Below are positions 11,360 to 22,450 of a stretch of DNA of 64,000 nt, piece after piece. The position numbers and the translations under genes were made by a program. Within the stretch, counting starts at the first letter, position 1, and each line of letters opens with the position of its first letter. The notes under the pieces are model-generated. The model was not told the DNA's origin. It saw only the letters and a program-made list of their open reading frames with translations, and ran no database searches. The DNA lies in NCBI GenBank assembly GCA_020205615.1, contig CM035151.1, forward strand, positions 45,251,409 through 45,315,408, read 5' to 3'. The stretch comes from Panax quinquefolius (Eukaryota > Streptophyta > Magnoliopsida > Apiales > Araliaceae).

Positions 11360-13736
11360 TGTGATGCCCCCAAAATAGGTATATATCACCCTTCTTGAGT
11401 CGCCAAATACATGCTAAAAAATTCAAATAAAACTTAATTATACAACAGTCGTTTAAAATACGACTAAACATATGTTGTGAGTTTCAATACAAATATTGTC
11501 ATCTAGACAATATACAAACTCAATGGGGTCCTCATTACATTTATTGTCAAACTATTTAATAGAATAGTGAGGACTACTAATACTATCATCTGGTCCATCA
11601 CTCCGTTCCCCGACTCGTCCCAGCTATATTCTCATTTCCTGAAAAGAACAGTGAAAGAAAGGGTGAGCTCAACTAGCCCATTAAGAAATATTATGACTAA
11701 GATAATACAGAATAAATTATCATTAGCCTTAAACAGTGTTAAACTGATACAATATAACAAACATCAAGTTTAACGGCAGCGGAACAAGCAATCCATTAAA
11801 AGAGTCAAGTAGAGAATAAAATCTACTATCTTCTATGATTTAAAAGATTTTTCATCACTTTTATCGCTGTGACTCAGCTTAATAAATAATTCACATCATC
11901 GAATCACCCCTACACTACGGCCAAGGATTTTCTTTAGTATCATGACCACAACTATCCATGCACTACGAGCCAAGAATATTTGTGTATTCATTAATGGTCA
12001 TGATCATGCCAACAACTGTCCATCAATGCACTACGGGCCAATGAGGACTTTTACCATATCATTTGTAACATTACTACCATGATTACAATCGAATAATCCT
12101 CAGTCATAAATCATACCAAGTCCATCTATGCACTGCAAGCCACAGATGACTTTAAAAAAATATAAACATGAGGATGATGACAACGATATAAGAATTCAAT
12201 AAAACAAGTTCAAGAATTAAGTTATTCAAGAACTAATAACGTCCAAATTGTCAACATGATACTTCTTTGTAGAGTAAAATTCAAGAATGCTCAGAAGAAT
12301 ATTTCCATGAAAAGATACTGGATGAAGCGCAAATATCAAGGATATTCCACTAATTTCATGGAGTATAGAAGTCAAAACTTTAACCAACTCAGTATAATAA
12401 AGAATGGAATAACAAAAGAAATCACCATACATGCGGTACTTTGCATAAAGAGGTTATTCCAACAGAATAATAATAACAGAACCAGGTCAGGCAAAATTCA
12501 CACCGACAGGATGTTCCAACTGAATAATAAAGAATAGAATAACAACAGAAATCACCATGCATGTTGTACTTCGTATAGACAGGTTATTCCAACAGAATAC
12601 TAAATAACGGAACCAGGTCAGGCGTAAGTATACGCACCGACAGGATGTTCCAACAGAATAGTAAAGACGGAACCAGGTCCGGCGTAAAATGCACAGACAT
12701 GATATTCCAACAGAATAATAAAGAATAAAATAACAGGAGAATTTCACCAAGTATAGGGAAGTCCGCGTATACAGGTTATTCCAACAGAATAATAAAGAAT
12801 GGAATAACAGAAGTTCTCTTTATGAATACAAAAGAAATAATACCCCCTACCTTAAGAAGAAGAGTACTAGATATATAAGTAGTGAAGTAGTAGAATACTT
12901 TTCTTCTTTCTCTCTATAGTTTATCTCTCTAGAGTTTTAGTGAATTCGTAAGAAATAATGAAGGAATGAGCTTTTATTTATAGAAAAATGGACTACATAT
13001 TAACTAACTCATGAATGGTCCAAATTGATTTACTTTATTCTGACGGTCCATATTTAAAGCAAAATCTTTTAAATAAAATATAATATATTCTATTTATAAT
13101 CTAATAAAATGAATAACTTTATAAAAGATTTTACTATGCAAACACTATGCAGGAACTATACAAACACTATGCATAATAAAATATAATATATTCTAATTAT
13201 TGTCTAATAAAATAGATAACTTTATAAAAGTATTATGTTTTATATAAAAAGATTTTACTATTAGCCTAATAAAACGAATAACTTTATAAAAGTATTCTGT
13301 TTTATATAAAAAGCTTTTCTGTTTTACTACATTAATAATACCAATAAAACAAAATTGAGTGACTTATCACATAAGCATCAATAATCAATACCGTGTGATA
13401 CTATGCAACCACGCGTATTACTGTACTTTTACTACCGAGTAGATCAACAGTATTAATGGTAAAACTTCTGCCGTTATTTTAAATAAAATATTTTTGTCGT
13501 TATCTCAATTCGACAATAATTTTGTTGTGGGGTCCACCAATTATTGTGCCGTTGTACGAACATTCCTTGTAAAAACGAATATTCCCCGACCAATCGAATA
13601 TTATATACAACTTACGTACTTTGCAAAATTTATAAATATTACCCACAACTATAACATTATATCAAATTTACTCCATAATATTCAAAAAAGATATTTATAG
13701 AAAAATCATTTTTATTCAAAAAGTTGGGGTCTTATA
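11360..13736 (-). repeat. 5' LTR of element A
   Basis: This is the uninterrupted 2377-base copy, ending at the 13736/13737 boundary with the GCTAG duplication. Its outer end has decayed from TGTAGG to TATAAG on the minus strand. A TATA box (TTTATTTA on the plus strand, 12973-12984) and the 17-base hairpin (11664-11680) match the other LTR. Confidence 0.92.
12400..12810 (-). repeat. Degenerate tandem repeats in the 5' LTR of A
   Basis: This is the same modular array as at 5195-5600, with the same order of 'ttattccaacagaata' and 'aaccaggtc' modules and only point differences. Confidence 0.75.
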
Positions 13737-13741
13737 GCTAG

Positions 13742-14070
13742 GGACGCCAATAAGAAGGTTTAAGCCGCTATTCAAGCTTTTCAAAACCTTTTCACTGCTT
13801 ATGTGTGAATACTGCATTTACATCGAGTGGATGTGTACTAATACTTTATTTACTGCACTTTAGTGCTTTACACCTTATCTGCATGTGATATTAGTGCTTC
13901 ACACATGTCATCATTTCCATACGGTGGGACGCGATGTATGTCAATGTATATTGTGTGATTCCTCCACCAGGAAGCTAACCCATTGGTGTTTGATTACTGG
14001 ACTCAAGGGAGACTAATCCTGCGAGGCTTAGGCTAACCCATTGGTGATGCTTAAGCTAACCCATTGGTGT
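13742..14070 (+). mobile_element. Ogre-like leader remnant
   Basis: The sequence continues the Ogre primer-site region of 2582-2598 (GGACGCC...) after removal of element A. It contains three copies of 'ctaacccattggtg' at about 13975-14065. It stops near 14070, where sequence of the X-family LTR begins at 'tttaatgaatgta'. No protein domain is present, so nearly all of the Ogre internal region is missing. Confidence 0.6.
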
Positions 14071-14430
14071 TTGATTTAATGAATGTAGTGTTGATCAACA
14101 TTGAGTACTATAGGCTGATCACCTAGACGTGCTTGTAAGCTATGCCAGATATACGGACTTCGTGTTGGGATGTCCTTTTCAAAGTACATATGAAATGCTC
14201 ATGGTCTTGGACCGAAATTGAGGTTTTACTAAATATTGTTGTTGTAAAACGTTTTGGAAAGAAAAGAAGTGCTAGTTTGAATTATCGATAGTACTTCGTA
14301 ACTATTGTTCTGTTATTGAAGATATATGATTTCTATGTCTCGAACATGCTAATTTACTAGAATTGTTGTACTTGCTGAGCTAGTTAGGCTCACTCTTGCT
14401 TTTACCATATGAATGCAGCTAAGACCGAAC
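14071..14430 (+). repeat. LTR1 of element X, middle part
   Basis: By eye this is about 93% identical to 55242-55594 in the 3' LTR of X. It contains the conserved 17-base hairpin at 14376-14392. The 5' two thirds of the LTR are missing, replaced by Ogre-like sequence. The rest of this LTR lies at 32467-32727, beyond the copia insertion. Confidence 0.82.
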
Positions 14431-16257
14431 TGTTAGAGTTTATGCCCTAAAGGCCAATTATTTGATATAATTGCTTAATGTTTTGATATTATATTTGATT
14501 GAATAAATGAATGATTTTATTATGGTTTTATTTATTGCGTTATATAAATGTTAACATAATAAAAATCCTTAGAATAGTGATACAAATTATTTAGTTTTAA
14601 GTATATGACTTGAACGTGAGATTATATAATTACAATTAGTATCATTGTTCTTAAATGTCCCTAGTCGAGTATCATTGTTGATGGGACAACAATGATGCAT
14701 TGAGACTAGTATGTGGATTGACTGATGACCAAATCTCATTGGTTATAAATATATGAGATATTAAGTCAATGCATAGGTACATGTTAGAGAACGATATACT
14801 GGACAGACCCACCATGAGAATTATACGTGAAACATTATTGAAAGTGTTATTAGCGATTCTCATAGTGACAATGATGTAATGGTCCTCCGACCTGAAATAA
14901 CTATATTACTACACGGGAATTTATGTACTTTGATATCATCAAATGTCACCTTTAATAGGGTGGACTATAAAGGTGATTATTGGGTACATCATGATTCGTG
15001 TGAGGAATATGAGTGATCTAGATGGAATTTAACCATCTTATATATTAGGGGTGATATCCAAAGGCCTATTGATTGAGTAGGACTATGAAATGCATGCTCA
15101 AATAGTGATTTGTTTTATATAGTCTACTCATTGATCAAGATAAACTCGAATTAAATTATGAAGAGTTTGACACATTCCATGACTCGAGTTTAATCTAGGA
15201 TATTAAGGTTAAAAGGATTAAATTACATTGAAACATTGGTCACGAATAGGTTGCATCGAATCATCGATCTTATTATTACTTGGGTAGCAGTGATGCATTA
15301 CTAGATGTCGCTTACTGTTTATAATTTTAAAATATGATTTTAAAATTATTGCCAACGTTATAATAACACATAGGTGCAGACACTCAAAATTTTCTGTACA
15401 ACTGTCACTAACATTGCAGGAGGACAGATTCGTCTTTTAAGAGAGAACCCTGAAAGACAATCCAAATCCATACCGGATACTATTGGAAGTTCAGCATCAA
15501 CCCCAGATCACACTTTGGGAGTAACAAATCCAACCTCAGAGATAACCCCGAAGCATGCAGATCCAATACCAGAACACACACCATAGAAGACCGATTAATC
15601 TCGGAGACAACCCCGAGGTATCCAGTCTCATTCCCAACCATGGGAATAGCCACCAACCTTGGTGATAACCCCAAGGAATGCAGTTTCGACGATAACCCCA
15701 GAAATTCTTGTTTCAAATGTGACCAACTTCAATCTTGGCGCTCACAACGAGATACATTGCACCAACCCGGCAATAACATCGGGAAGACAGGCACACCTCA
15801 AAGGTGACAATGAGGACCTTCAACAATTACAGTAGTCCAATCTCAGCGAAGTCTGAGCAACGTCTGCTTCATCAGCCCAATCCAGCGATAACACCGGTGA
15901 GGGGCAACATCATCATCTCGTCAACAAGATGCCACATCACTTCGTCTTAACATCTCTATGAAACGATGTCCTACAAGACTAACCAATCCCGAGTGACTAT
16001 TGTATGGGGTAACGGATGACAGTTGAAGCTTGAAGACCGGAGGGCATCGTCCCATCTTCAATGACTTCTTACAAACTATAATCCCATGCCATCGTACAAC
16101 TCTCGACAACGGCGGTCCGAAATAGGTCCTGTATACCTCAAACGGATGCTCGGATTGCACTTCTAAAAGTTCGAGTAGACATTACTGTGCCCGAGTGTAC
16201 GTACTTCGAGATGACCCAACCTGAAACACTCGGGCCCACCCGGGTTGCCTCTGGTAC

Positions 16258-16290
16258 ACCTGCGGCTCAGCCGCAGGTACACCTGCGGCT
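16258..16290 (+). promoter_or_regulatory. Perfect palindrome plus third half-site in the Ogre-like LTR
   Basis: ACCTGCGGCT, one spacer base and AGCCGCAGGT form a 21-base inverted repeat with perfect 10-base arms. A third ACCTGCGGCT follows at once. It ends about 10 bases before a TATA box and may be a protein-binding site or form a cruciform; the role is inferred from position. Confidence 0.6.
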
Positions 16291-16298
16291 AAAATACC

Positions 16299-16307
16299 TA
16301 TAAATAG
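16299..16307 (+). promoter_or_regulatory. TATA box of the Ogre-like LTR
   Basis: CTATAAATAGATGG is a strong plant TATA-type sequence, here about 920 bases into a 2.75-kb LTR, where a U3/R boundary is plausible. Confidence 0.55.
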
Positions 16308-16559
16308 ATGGCTTGGGCTGCCCATTTTGCAAGAGAAAAAGGCAAGGAAGCCCTGCCCAATTTGTTCTGCACTCACCCCATGCAGTGTAATTTCCCCTTT
16401 TAAACACCTGTGAGCTCATATATAGCCCTTTTGTACCTATAAAAGTCAGTGTTTATCCACTCTAAAGATATAGAAGTCTTCTTTGGCAGTTAGCTGTAAG
16501 CCTTCTGACACACTTTAGAGTCTTTCTCATCATCGGTCCGTGGTTTCATTTTAGTCTAT

Positions 16560-16633
16560 ATATATATATATTGACTAACATTATCGAGTTATGCCTCGAT
16601 TGAGCCTAGACTTCGGTCTGGAGCGTTTATTTG

Positions 16634-16674
<41 letters not shown>

Positions 16675-16756
16675 TAACTGTGTGTCAAACTTTGTTCAAT
16701 GAGCCTAGACTTCTGTCTGTAGCGTTTACTCGTTTATATATATATATATATATATA

Positions 16757-16797
<41 letters not shown>

Positions 16798-17036
16798 TTA
16801 TATATATGAACTGTTGTCGAACTCTGTTCGATGAGCCTGGATTTTATATCCGGTGCATTTACTCTGCTTTTGTATATATATATTTATATGTATGAACTGT
16901 TGTCGAACTCTGTTCGGTGAGCCTGGATTTTATATCCAGTTCATTTACTCTACTTTTGTATATATATATTTATATGTATGAACTATTGTCGAACTCTGTT
17001 CGATGAGCCTTGATTTTACGTCCGGTGCGTTTATTG

Positions 17037-17080
<44 letters not shown>
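16560..17080 (+). repeat. TA microsatellites alternating with tandem repeats of about 86 bases
   Basis: Pure TA runs (for example 16635-16664 and 17039-17080) alternate with related blocks carrying 'tgagcctagacttc' or 'tgagcctggattttatatcc'. The last three blocks repeat at about 86 bases (starting near 16808, 16894 and 16980). The Tyr-Ile-rich open frames here are artefacts of the microsatellite. Confidence 0.85.
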
Positions 17081-17083
<3 letters not shown>

Positions 17084-17085
<2 letters not shown>

Positions 17086-17306
17086 CCTGCCTGGAGTTTC
17101 CTTCGTGGCAGTTGATCGCTTTTCCAACTTTATATACATTTCGTCCCGCTTGGAGTTTCCTTCGTGGCGGTTGACCGTATTTACAGCTTTATTTACGTTT
17201 CATCCCGCCTGGAGTTTCTTCCATGACGGTTGATAGCTTTTACAGCTTTATTTACATTTCTGATCCCCCATGGAGGTGCTTCGTGGTTGGTGATCCTGTC
17301 TGTATA
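17084..17306 (+). repeat. Four tandem copies of a unit of about 59 bases
   Basis: Each unit carries 'cctggagtttccttcgtggc', 'ggttgatcgc' and 'acagctttatttacattt' with point differences; the fourth is truncated. The array lies directly after the TA run inside the Ogre-like LTR. Confidence 0.75.
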
Positions 17307-18683
17307 TATATATATTTACAGCTTTTTTATATATACCTGATTACTGCTTTCATACAAATTGTAGTATTTTGTGCGCCTAGGAATCATGTGATCACAGATT
17401 CAGCCTATTGGATCTAGATTCGGTTCCCGTGATGGACATTTTCAGGTGTAAGCAGCTTGTAAATTATTCTGCGGTGTCTTAATTTCCTCAGATGTTTTCC
17501 ATACCCATGAGGAACTCGGCATAATTTTGTACATTATTTTCATACGGATGCCTCGCATTCGTAAAATAAAATCAATTAAGCCGAGCACTTAATAAAATGG
17601 GAGTGTAATAGGTCTCAATTACTATTGAGCATCAGGGTTTGAAAAACCTCTTTTATAAAACATCACTGCCATATCTTGCTAAAAACTGAATTTTTACATA
17701 AATTCAAACCCTGTGTATATAGGTTCGAACGAGGCTTCGAACTACTTCCAAATAACAGCACATTGACCCACAAACACACACATTCAGATAACAGTTTCTT
17801 GAAAAGAGGCGGTCACCGTGGTAACACGGATGTCGGGGAGTGCCTAACACCTTCCCCTCGCATAACCAAGTCCCCGGGCCCTAATGAATCTCAGTTTCAC
17901 CGACCCGTTTAGCAGTGTCACGTCACTGGGTCAATGTGCAAACCTTTTCTTGGTTGTGTTGGTACAACCATTTAAAAAACCAACTGGTGACTCTTAACAG
18001 TCCATCGTCGACATTATACATGTCGGACCTTTTTCACTTATTTTTTCAAACAAATCTCACCTAAAATGAGAACACTAAAGAACAAGTAATGGAAAGGGAC
18101 ATTCAAAAATCCCGACGTCGACAATAGGGAACGTAATTAAAAGGGAATTAATTTAAATTGTAAAGATGTAAATATGTCAATATGATTGATAGTATTTAAA
18201 TTACGAATTTTAAATTAATAGGATAATTTAGATATATAGGTATATTAATTAAGTAAGACTTAATTAAGATATATATATAAATTCGGATTTTAATAATATT
18301 AGGTTTTGATTAATTCCTCCTAACTGCTATATATATGATATATATTAGTCATTTTAGGGATTACATCAAAATACAAAACCCTAGCCGCTCTTAGAGAGAC
18401 TAGAGAAAATAGTTTTGAAAATCCTCATCCTTGGTGGCTAGTACCGCGGTTCCTTCTTCTGTAGATCGTAGGACGATTCGCAGAGCATTCATTTGGATAC
18501 CGTAGAGACACAGTTCATTTGGATTGCGTTGGAGATTCGATCGCATCAATTCCTGCTTCATAATCGGTATAATCTTTTACACACTGAATTAATTTCTGTT
18601 TCGCATGGATCCTATTTTAGGGTTTCAAAATTGCAGTTTAAATTGTTTAATTTCCGTTGCGCTTTATGTGCTGAAACCCAACA

Positions 18684-18695
18684 ATGTATCAGAGC
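18684..18695 (+). other. Primer-binding site of copia element C
   Basis: ATGTATCAGAGC directly follows the 5' LTR. It differs at two bases from TGGTATCAGAGC, the site for initiator tRNA-Met. Confidence 0.75.
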
Positions 18696-20298
18696 TACTT
18701 GCGAAACGATTAATTCAGATTACGTGTTTTATTGTTTTTGATATATATGATATGTGATGATACAATTTTACCGATCTGAAATTGATTATAGTGTTTTCAA
18801 TATATATGATATATGATGATACAATTTTACCAATCTGAAATTGAGTATATGATATTCGGATGTAAGCATATTATGGTATTATGAATATCAGTAATAGATA
18901 TACATGTATATTATGTTTTATTAATTGTATCTTAAATGACATAATAACAGTATACAACTTTTGTTCTAATTGGATTAGAAACATGAAGATTCGGTTTAAT
19001 ATGATTAATTGAAACTGGACATCTATGATATGTACTGGGTGTATTGTTATTATGGGTGTTTTGGTGGATTAAAATATATGATTATGAAACTGTTTCAGAG
19101 ATTCGTATGGAAAAATTCTACAATACGGATTATTGTGATATGTCAGCCGGAAAAATTCTACGAGACCACCCGCCGGCTGATCGGTCAGCCGGACCACCAC
19201 CAGGGGGGAGACCCCCCCTTGGACCCCCATCGTGAAGCATTTATGGTCGTAACTCCAATATGTTATATATAGTTTTCTTTAATTATATATAAAATGGTAT
19301 GTGCTTATTGTGATATGCATAGTGCACAGTTATGGCCTTTTGACCCATATGTTAGCGGTTTTTGGTTTTGAAATACGGCTTGCATGTCATGCCTTCCTAT
19401 AAATTCTAATGTAATATTCTCTTCTCATCTAAATCCCCTCGAATGTAACTCAAGGTTTATTTATGTCATGTACTAATCTATAATCGATGAAGATGACGAG
19501 ATGGAGAACACGATGGAAAGATGATGATAGAGAGGAGGCACATGCATGAGGAAGATCTAAGGAAGTTACTATTATGAGATCTTTTACCACCTTAGATTGA
19601 CCTTCAATCTTTAATTAGCTTGAAAAGATTGATAGTGGATTGGGCCATAACTGTGGCACATATAATTTTGCACTTTATTTATGCTTGTATGCGATATGAT
19701 ATGATAAATAATGAGCATGCTTAATAAGATTAAAATTGGTGAGATCTAAATTAATTTATAAAATCCCTCAATAAAATATTAAGTTTAAATCAGATGCCTT
19801 CCAATGAATAACACTCATCAAGACTTTGATCAATGGATGTAGGTTTGCCAAAGCAAAGTACCCTATTTATCAAGGTAAGATGCGATAGGATAATTGTGAT
19901 ATCCAAACTGTTAAAATCATTGGACCCGACTTAACTAAGTTATCTCAATAGGATTGTGGACTTAGAGGCATGGAGTTTGGTGGGTACCATTAGATGGACT
20001 AGAAACAAATGTTGTTTACAAAACTATCCAGGAGTTATATGTGATATAATTGACGAAGGGTTGTCTACCTAAATAATTGTGTTTTAAGAGATTAGCCAAA
20101 GCTAACTTAAGGCATAATGAAATATGGATCTTGGCTCACTAGAAAGATTTAATAGAAAATGCTTTCCGAATTAATGGTGAGGGCTATTAATTTGAATAAA
20201 ATAGTGGGAGGTATATTTTGAATGTACTATTATCAATTACATAATATCATCCCTACAAATTGAATTATTATTTTGGCACTTATAAGTTGTAGATATCA
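18696..20298 (+). mobile_element. Untranslated leader of copia element C
   Basis: About 1.6 kb separates the primer site from gag. It has no open frame resembling a protein. Two near-copies of 'atatatgatatatgatgata' occur at about 18738-18820, and a GC-rich structured island lies at 19145-19232. The rest is AT-rich and featureless. Confidence 0.7.
19145..19232 (+). other. GC-rich stem-loop cluster in the copia leader
   Basis: CCGGCTGA (19173-19180), loop TCGG and TCAGCCGG (19185-19192) form a perfect 8-base stem. A second stem can form between GGGGGG (19203-19208) and the run of C at 19212-19218. The island stands out in a leader of otherwise very low GC. It may be a packaging or dimerisation structure of the genomic RNA (inference). 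Confidence 0.5.
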
Positions 20299-21123
20299 AT
20301 GGCAAACAACAACAACAACACAAGTAGTCTTCCACTACGATCAGTCCTTGAGAAGGACAAGCTGAGTGGAATTAATTTCATTGACTGGCATAGGAACTTG
20401 AGGATTTTTCTCAAACAAGAGCGTAAGCTATATGTCCTTGATGGGCCCATTCCTGCAACATTAGTTGTCACTGCACCACGTGCGGAACATAATGCTTACA
20501 AGAAGCATCAAGATGATGGTCTGGACGTGAGTTGTCTCATGCTAGTAACCATGAACGCTGAGCTTCAGAAGCAACATGAGTTGATGGATGCTTATGAGAT
20601 GATCGAGCATCTCAAGAAATTGTTTGAAGGGCATGATCGACAGGAGAGGCATGATACAAGCAAGGCATTGTATCACTGCAAGATGGGTGAACGTGATCCA
20701 GTTTGTCCAAATGTGCTAAAAATGATTTGGTATATTGAGTACCTTGATAGGTTGGGTTTTCCAATCACTCCAGAAGCCCAAACTGATCTTGTTTTGCAAT
20801 CCTTGAACAACAACTACTCTCAATTTGTTATGAATTATCTTATGAATGAAATTGAGAAACCCCTTACTGAGTTGTTGAGCATGTTAGGAACTGCCGAGAA
20901 CAACATGAAAAAGGCAGGACCCGCTCCCATAATGATGGTGCAAAAGGGGAATGCTAAGGGAAATTAGAAAGGTAAGAAGAAGATATGATCTAAATCTTTT
21001 GCCAAACCCAATTCAAAAACCAAACAGGCTTTAAAACCTAAAGCTGGGGTGGCTAAAGAAGGTAAGTGTCAGTTCTGTGGAAATCCTGGACACTGGAAGA
21101 GGAACTATCATGCTTATTTGGAT
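20299..21123 (+). pseudogene. gag (copia element C)
   Basis: An open frame of 222 codons begins MANNNNNTSSLPLRSVLEKD and contains the copia Gag pattern (INFIDWHRNLRIFL, AYEMIEHLKKLFEG, YIEYLDRLGF). In-frame TAG and TGA near 20968-20988 interrupt it. The same frame then gives a zinc knuckle, CQFCGNPGHWKRNY, in which the last Cys is Tyr. Gag would form the particle and bind RNA. The start was chosen as the first Met of the long frame and fits the usual copia N-terminus. Confidence 0.85.
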
Positions 21124-21560
21124 GATGTGAAGAAAAGGAAAGGAAGTGCGACTTATGATTCAAGTATATATGTTATAGAAGTCAACTTGTCTACTTCTAC
21201 ATCATGGGTATTGGATACTAGATGTGGTTCTCACATTTATGTTAATGTGCAAGAACTCCGAAGGAGTAGGACTTTGGCGAAAGGAGATGTTGACCTACGA
21301 GTTTGTAATGGAGCAAAAGTTATTGCACTGGCCGTAGGAACTTATCATTTATCTTTGCTCACTGGGCTAGTTTTAGAATTAGAAGATTGTTATTTTGTGC
21401 CTTCAATAAGCAAAAATATTATTTATGTTTCTTGTTTGGACAAGAAAGGTTTTAAATTTATAATAAAGAACAATTGTTGTTCGTTTTACTTAAATGATAT
21501 ATGATATGGTGTTGCACAATTGTTTAATGGTCTTTATATTCTTGATTTAGAAATGCCTAT
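21124..21560 (+). pseudogene. Aspartic protease (copia element C)
   Basis: The segment continues the gag frame. The active site reads SWVLDTRCGSHI, where copia proteases have DTGC/DSGA, so Gly is replaced by Arg. ILxLDLE and YNIN follow toward the integrase. TGA at about 21504 and TGA near 21580 interrupt it. Confidence 0.75.
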
Positions 21561-22450
21561 CTATAACATAAATACAAAATGATTTAAATCAAATGATTCA
21601 AATCCGATATATCTTTGGCATTGTCGTTTAGGCTATATAAATGAGAAACGCATATCCAAACTCCATAAAGATGGGTTTTTGGATTCATTTGATTTTGAAT
21701 CATATGAGAAATGCGAGTCTTGTTTATTAGGCAAGATGACTAAAGCCCCTTTCACTGGACACAGTGAACGTGCTAGCGATGTATTGGGACTTATACATAG
21801 TGATGTATGTGGACCCATGAGTTTGTTAGCAAGAGGTAGGTTTTATTACTTAATTACATTTACTAACGACTTCAGTAGATATGGATATGTGTATCTTACG
21901 AGACACAAATCCGAATCCTTTGAAAAGTTTAAGGAATTCAAGAATGAAGGTAAAAACCATTTTGGAAAAAAGCATAAAAGCCATTCGATCCGATCGAGGA
22001 GGTGAATATATAAGCCAAGACTTTGATGACTTTCTAATGGAGTGTGGTATTATATCATAACTCACTCCACCTGGAACACCAAAATGGAATGGTGTATCTA
22101 AGAGGAGGAGTCGAACCTTGTTGGACATGGTACGATCAATGATGAGTCATGAAGATCTTCCAATACGCTTCTGGGGTCATGCCCTAGAGACAGCTGCATT
22201 CACACTTAACCATGTTCCTACAAAGACGGTTCAGAAGACACCATATGAGATGTGGACTGGGAAACGTCCTAGTATGTCGTTCATGAAGATTTGGGGTTGC
22301 GAGGCATTTGTAAAATGTTGCATTCTGACAAGCTCGGACCCAAATCTGACAAATGTAATTTTGTGGGATACCCAAAGGAAACAAAAGGGTATTATTTCTA
22401 CAAACCTTCTGAGAACAAAGTGTTTGTTGCTCGAACTGGTATTTTTCTAG
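21561..22450 (+). pseudogene. Integrase (copia element C)
   Basis: The zinc-binding start is LWHCRLGYINEKRI...CESCLLGK, with Tyr in place of the second His. The core has IHSDVCGPM (first D), then after a frameshift near 21970 AIRSDRGGEYIS (second D). The LTPPGTPKWNGVSKRR segment has Lys where the catalytic Glu is expected. A TAA replaces Gln before LTPPGTP. The end, KTPYEMWTGKRPSMSFMKIWGCEAFVK, is typical of copia integrase. It is clearly non-functional. Confidence 0.85.

Larger units (their letters stand above)
2599..13736 (-). mobile_element. Element A: complete chromovirus (Ty3/gypsy, Tekay/Del-like), decayed
   Basis: This is a full-length minus-strand element with two LTRs, a primer-binding site, gag, protease, reverse transcriptase, RNase H, integrase with chromodomain, and a polypurine tract. 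Its target duplication GCTAG (2594-2598 and 13737-13741) is perfect. It landed 17 bases after the end of an Ogre-like LTR. The 3' LTR is 2376 bases once the nested insertion is removed and the 5' LTR is 2377 bases. A hand count over about 310 aligned bases gave about 15 differences, so the insertion is not recent. The chromodomain and the tRNA-iMet primer site fit the Tekay/Del group; the exact lineage was not tested. Confidence 0.93.
15375..18123 (+). mobile_element. Ogre/Tat-like solo LTR nested in the 5' LTR of C
   Basis: It begins TGCAGACACTC and ends CCGACGTCGACA, with a perfect ATAGG duplication at 15370-15374 and 18124-18128. Degenerate 'gataaccccga' repeats fill 15530-15910. A palindrome and TATA box lie near 16258-16307, and TA arrays with tandem repeats occupy 16560-17310. 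The last 370 bases match 2211-2581, including GTGCCTAACACCTTCC. With no internal region between the target duplications it is a solo LTR, usually the product of LTR-LTR recombination. Confidence 0.9.
14431..18683 (+). repeat. 5' LTR of copia element C, interrupted
   Basis: It begins TGTTAGAGTTTATGCCC and ends GAAACCCAACA, and is about 1.5 kb after removing the nested LTR at 15375-18123. The part after the insertion holds 'aaaaccctagccgctc' and ends immediately before the primer-binding site. Confidence 0.92.

Noticed and set aside
16680..17233. Open frames rich in Tyr-Ile
   Set aside because: They are translations of TA microsatellites in the Ogre-like LTR; the same low-complexity peptide appears at 41927-42124.
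18493..18741. 82-codon frame at the end of the copia LTR (partner at 32304-32516)
   Set aside because: It spans the LTR end and primer-binding site; the partner in the other LTR shares only the LTR part. No independent coding evidence.
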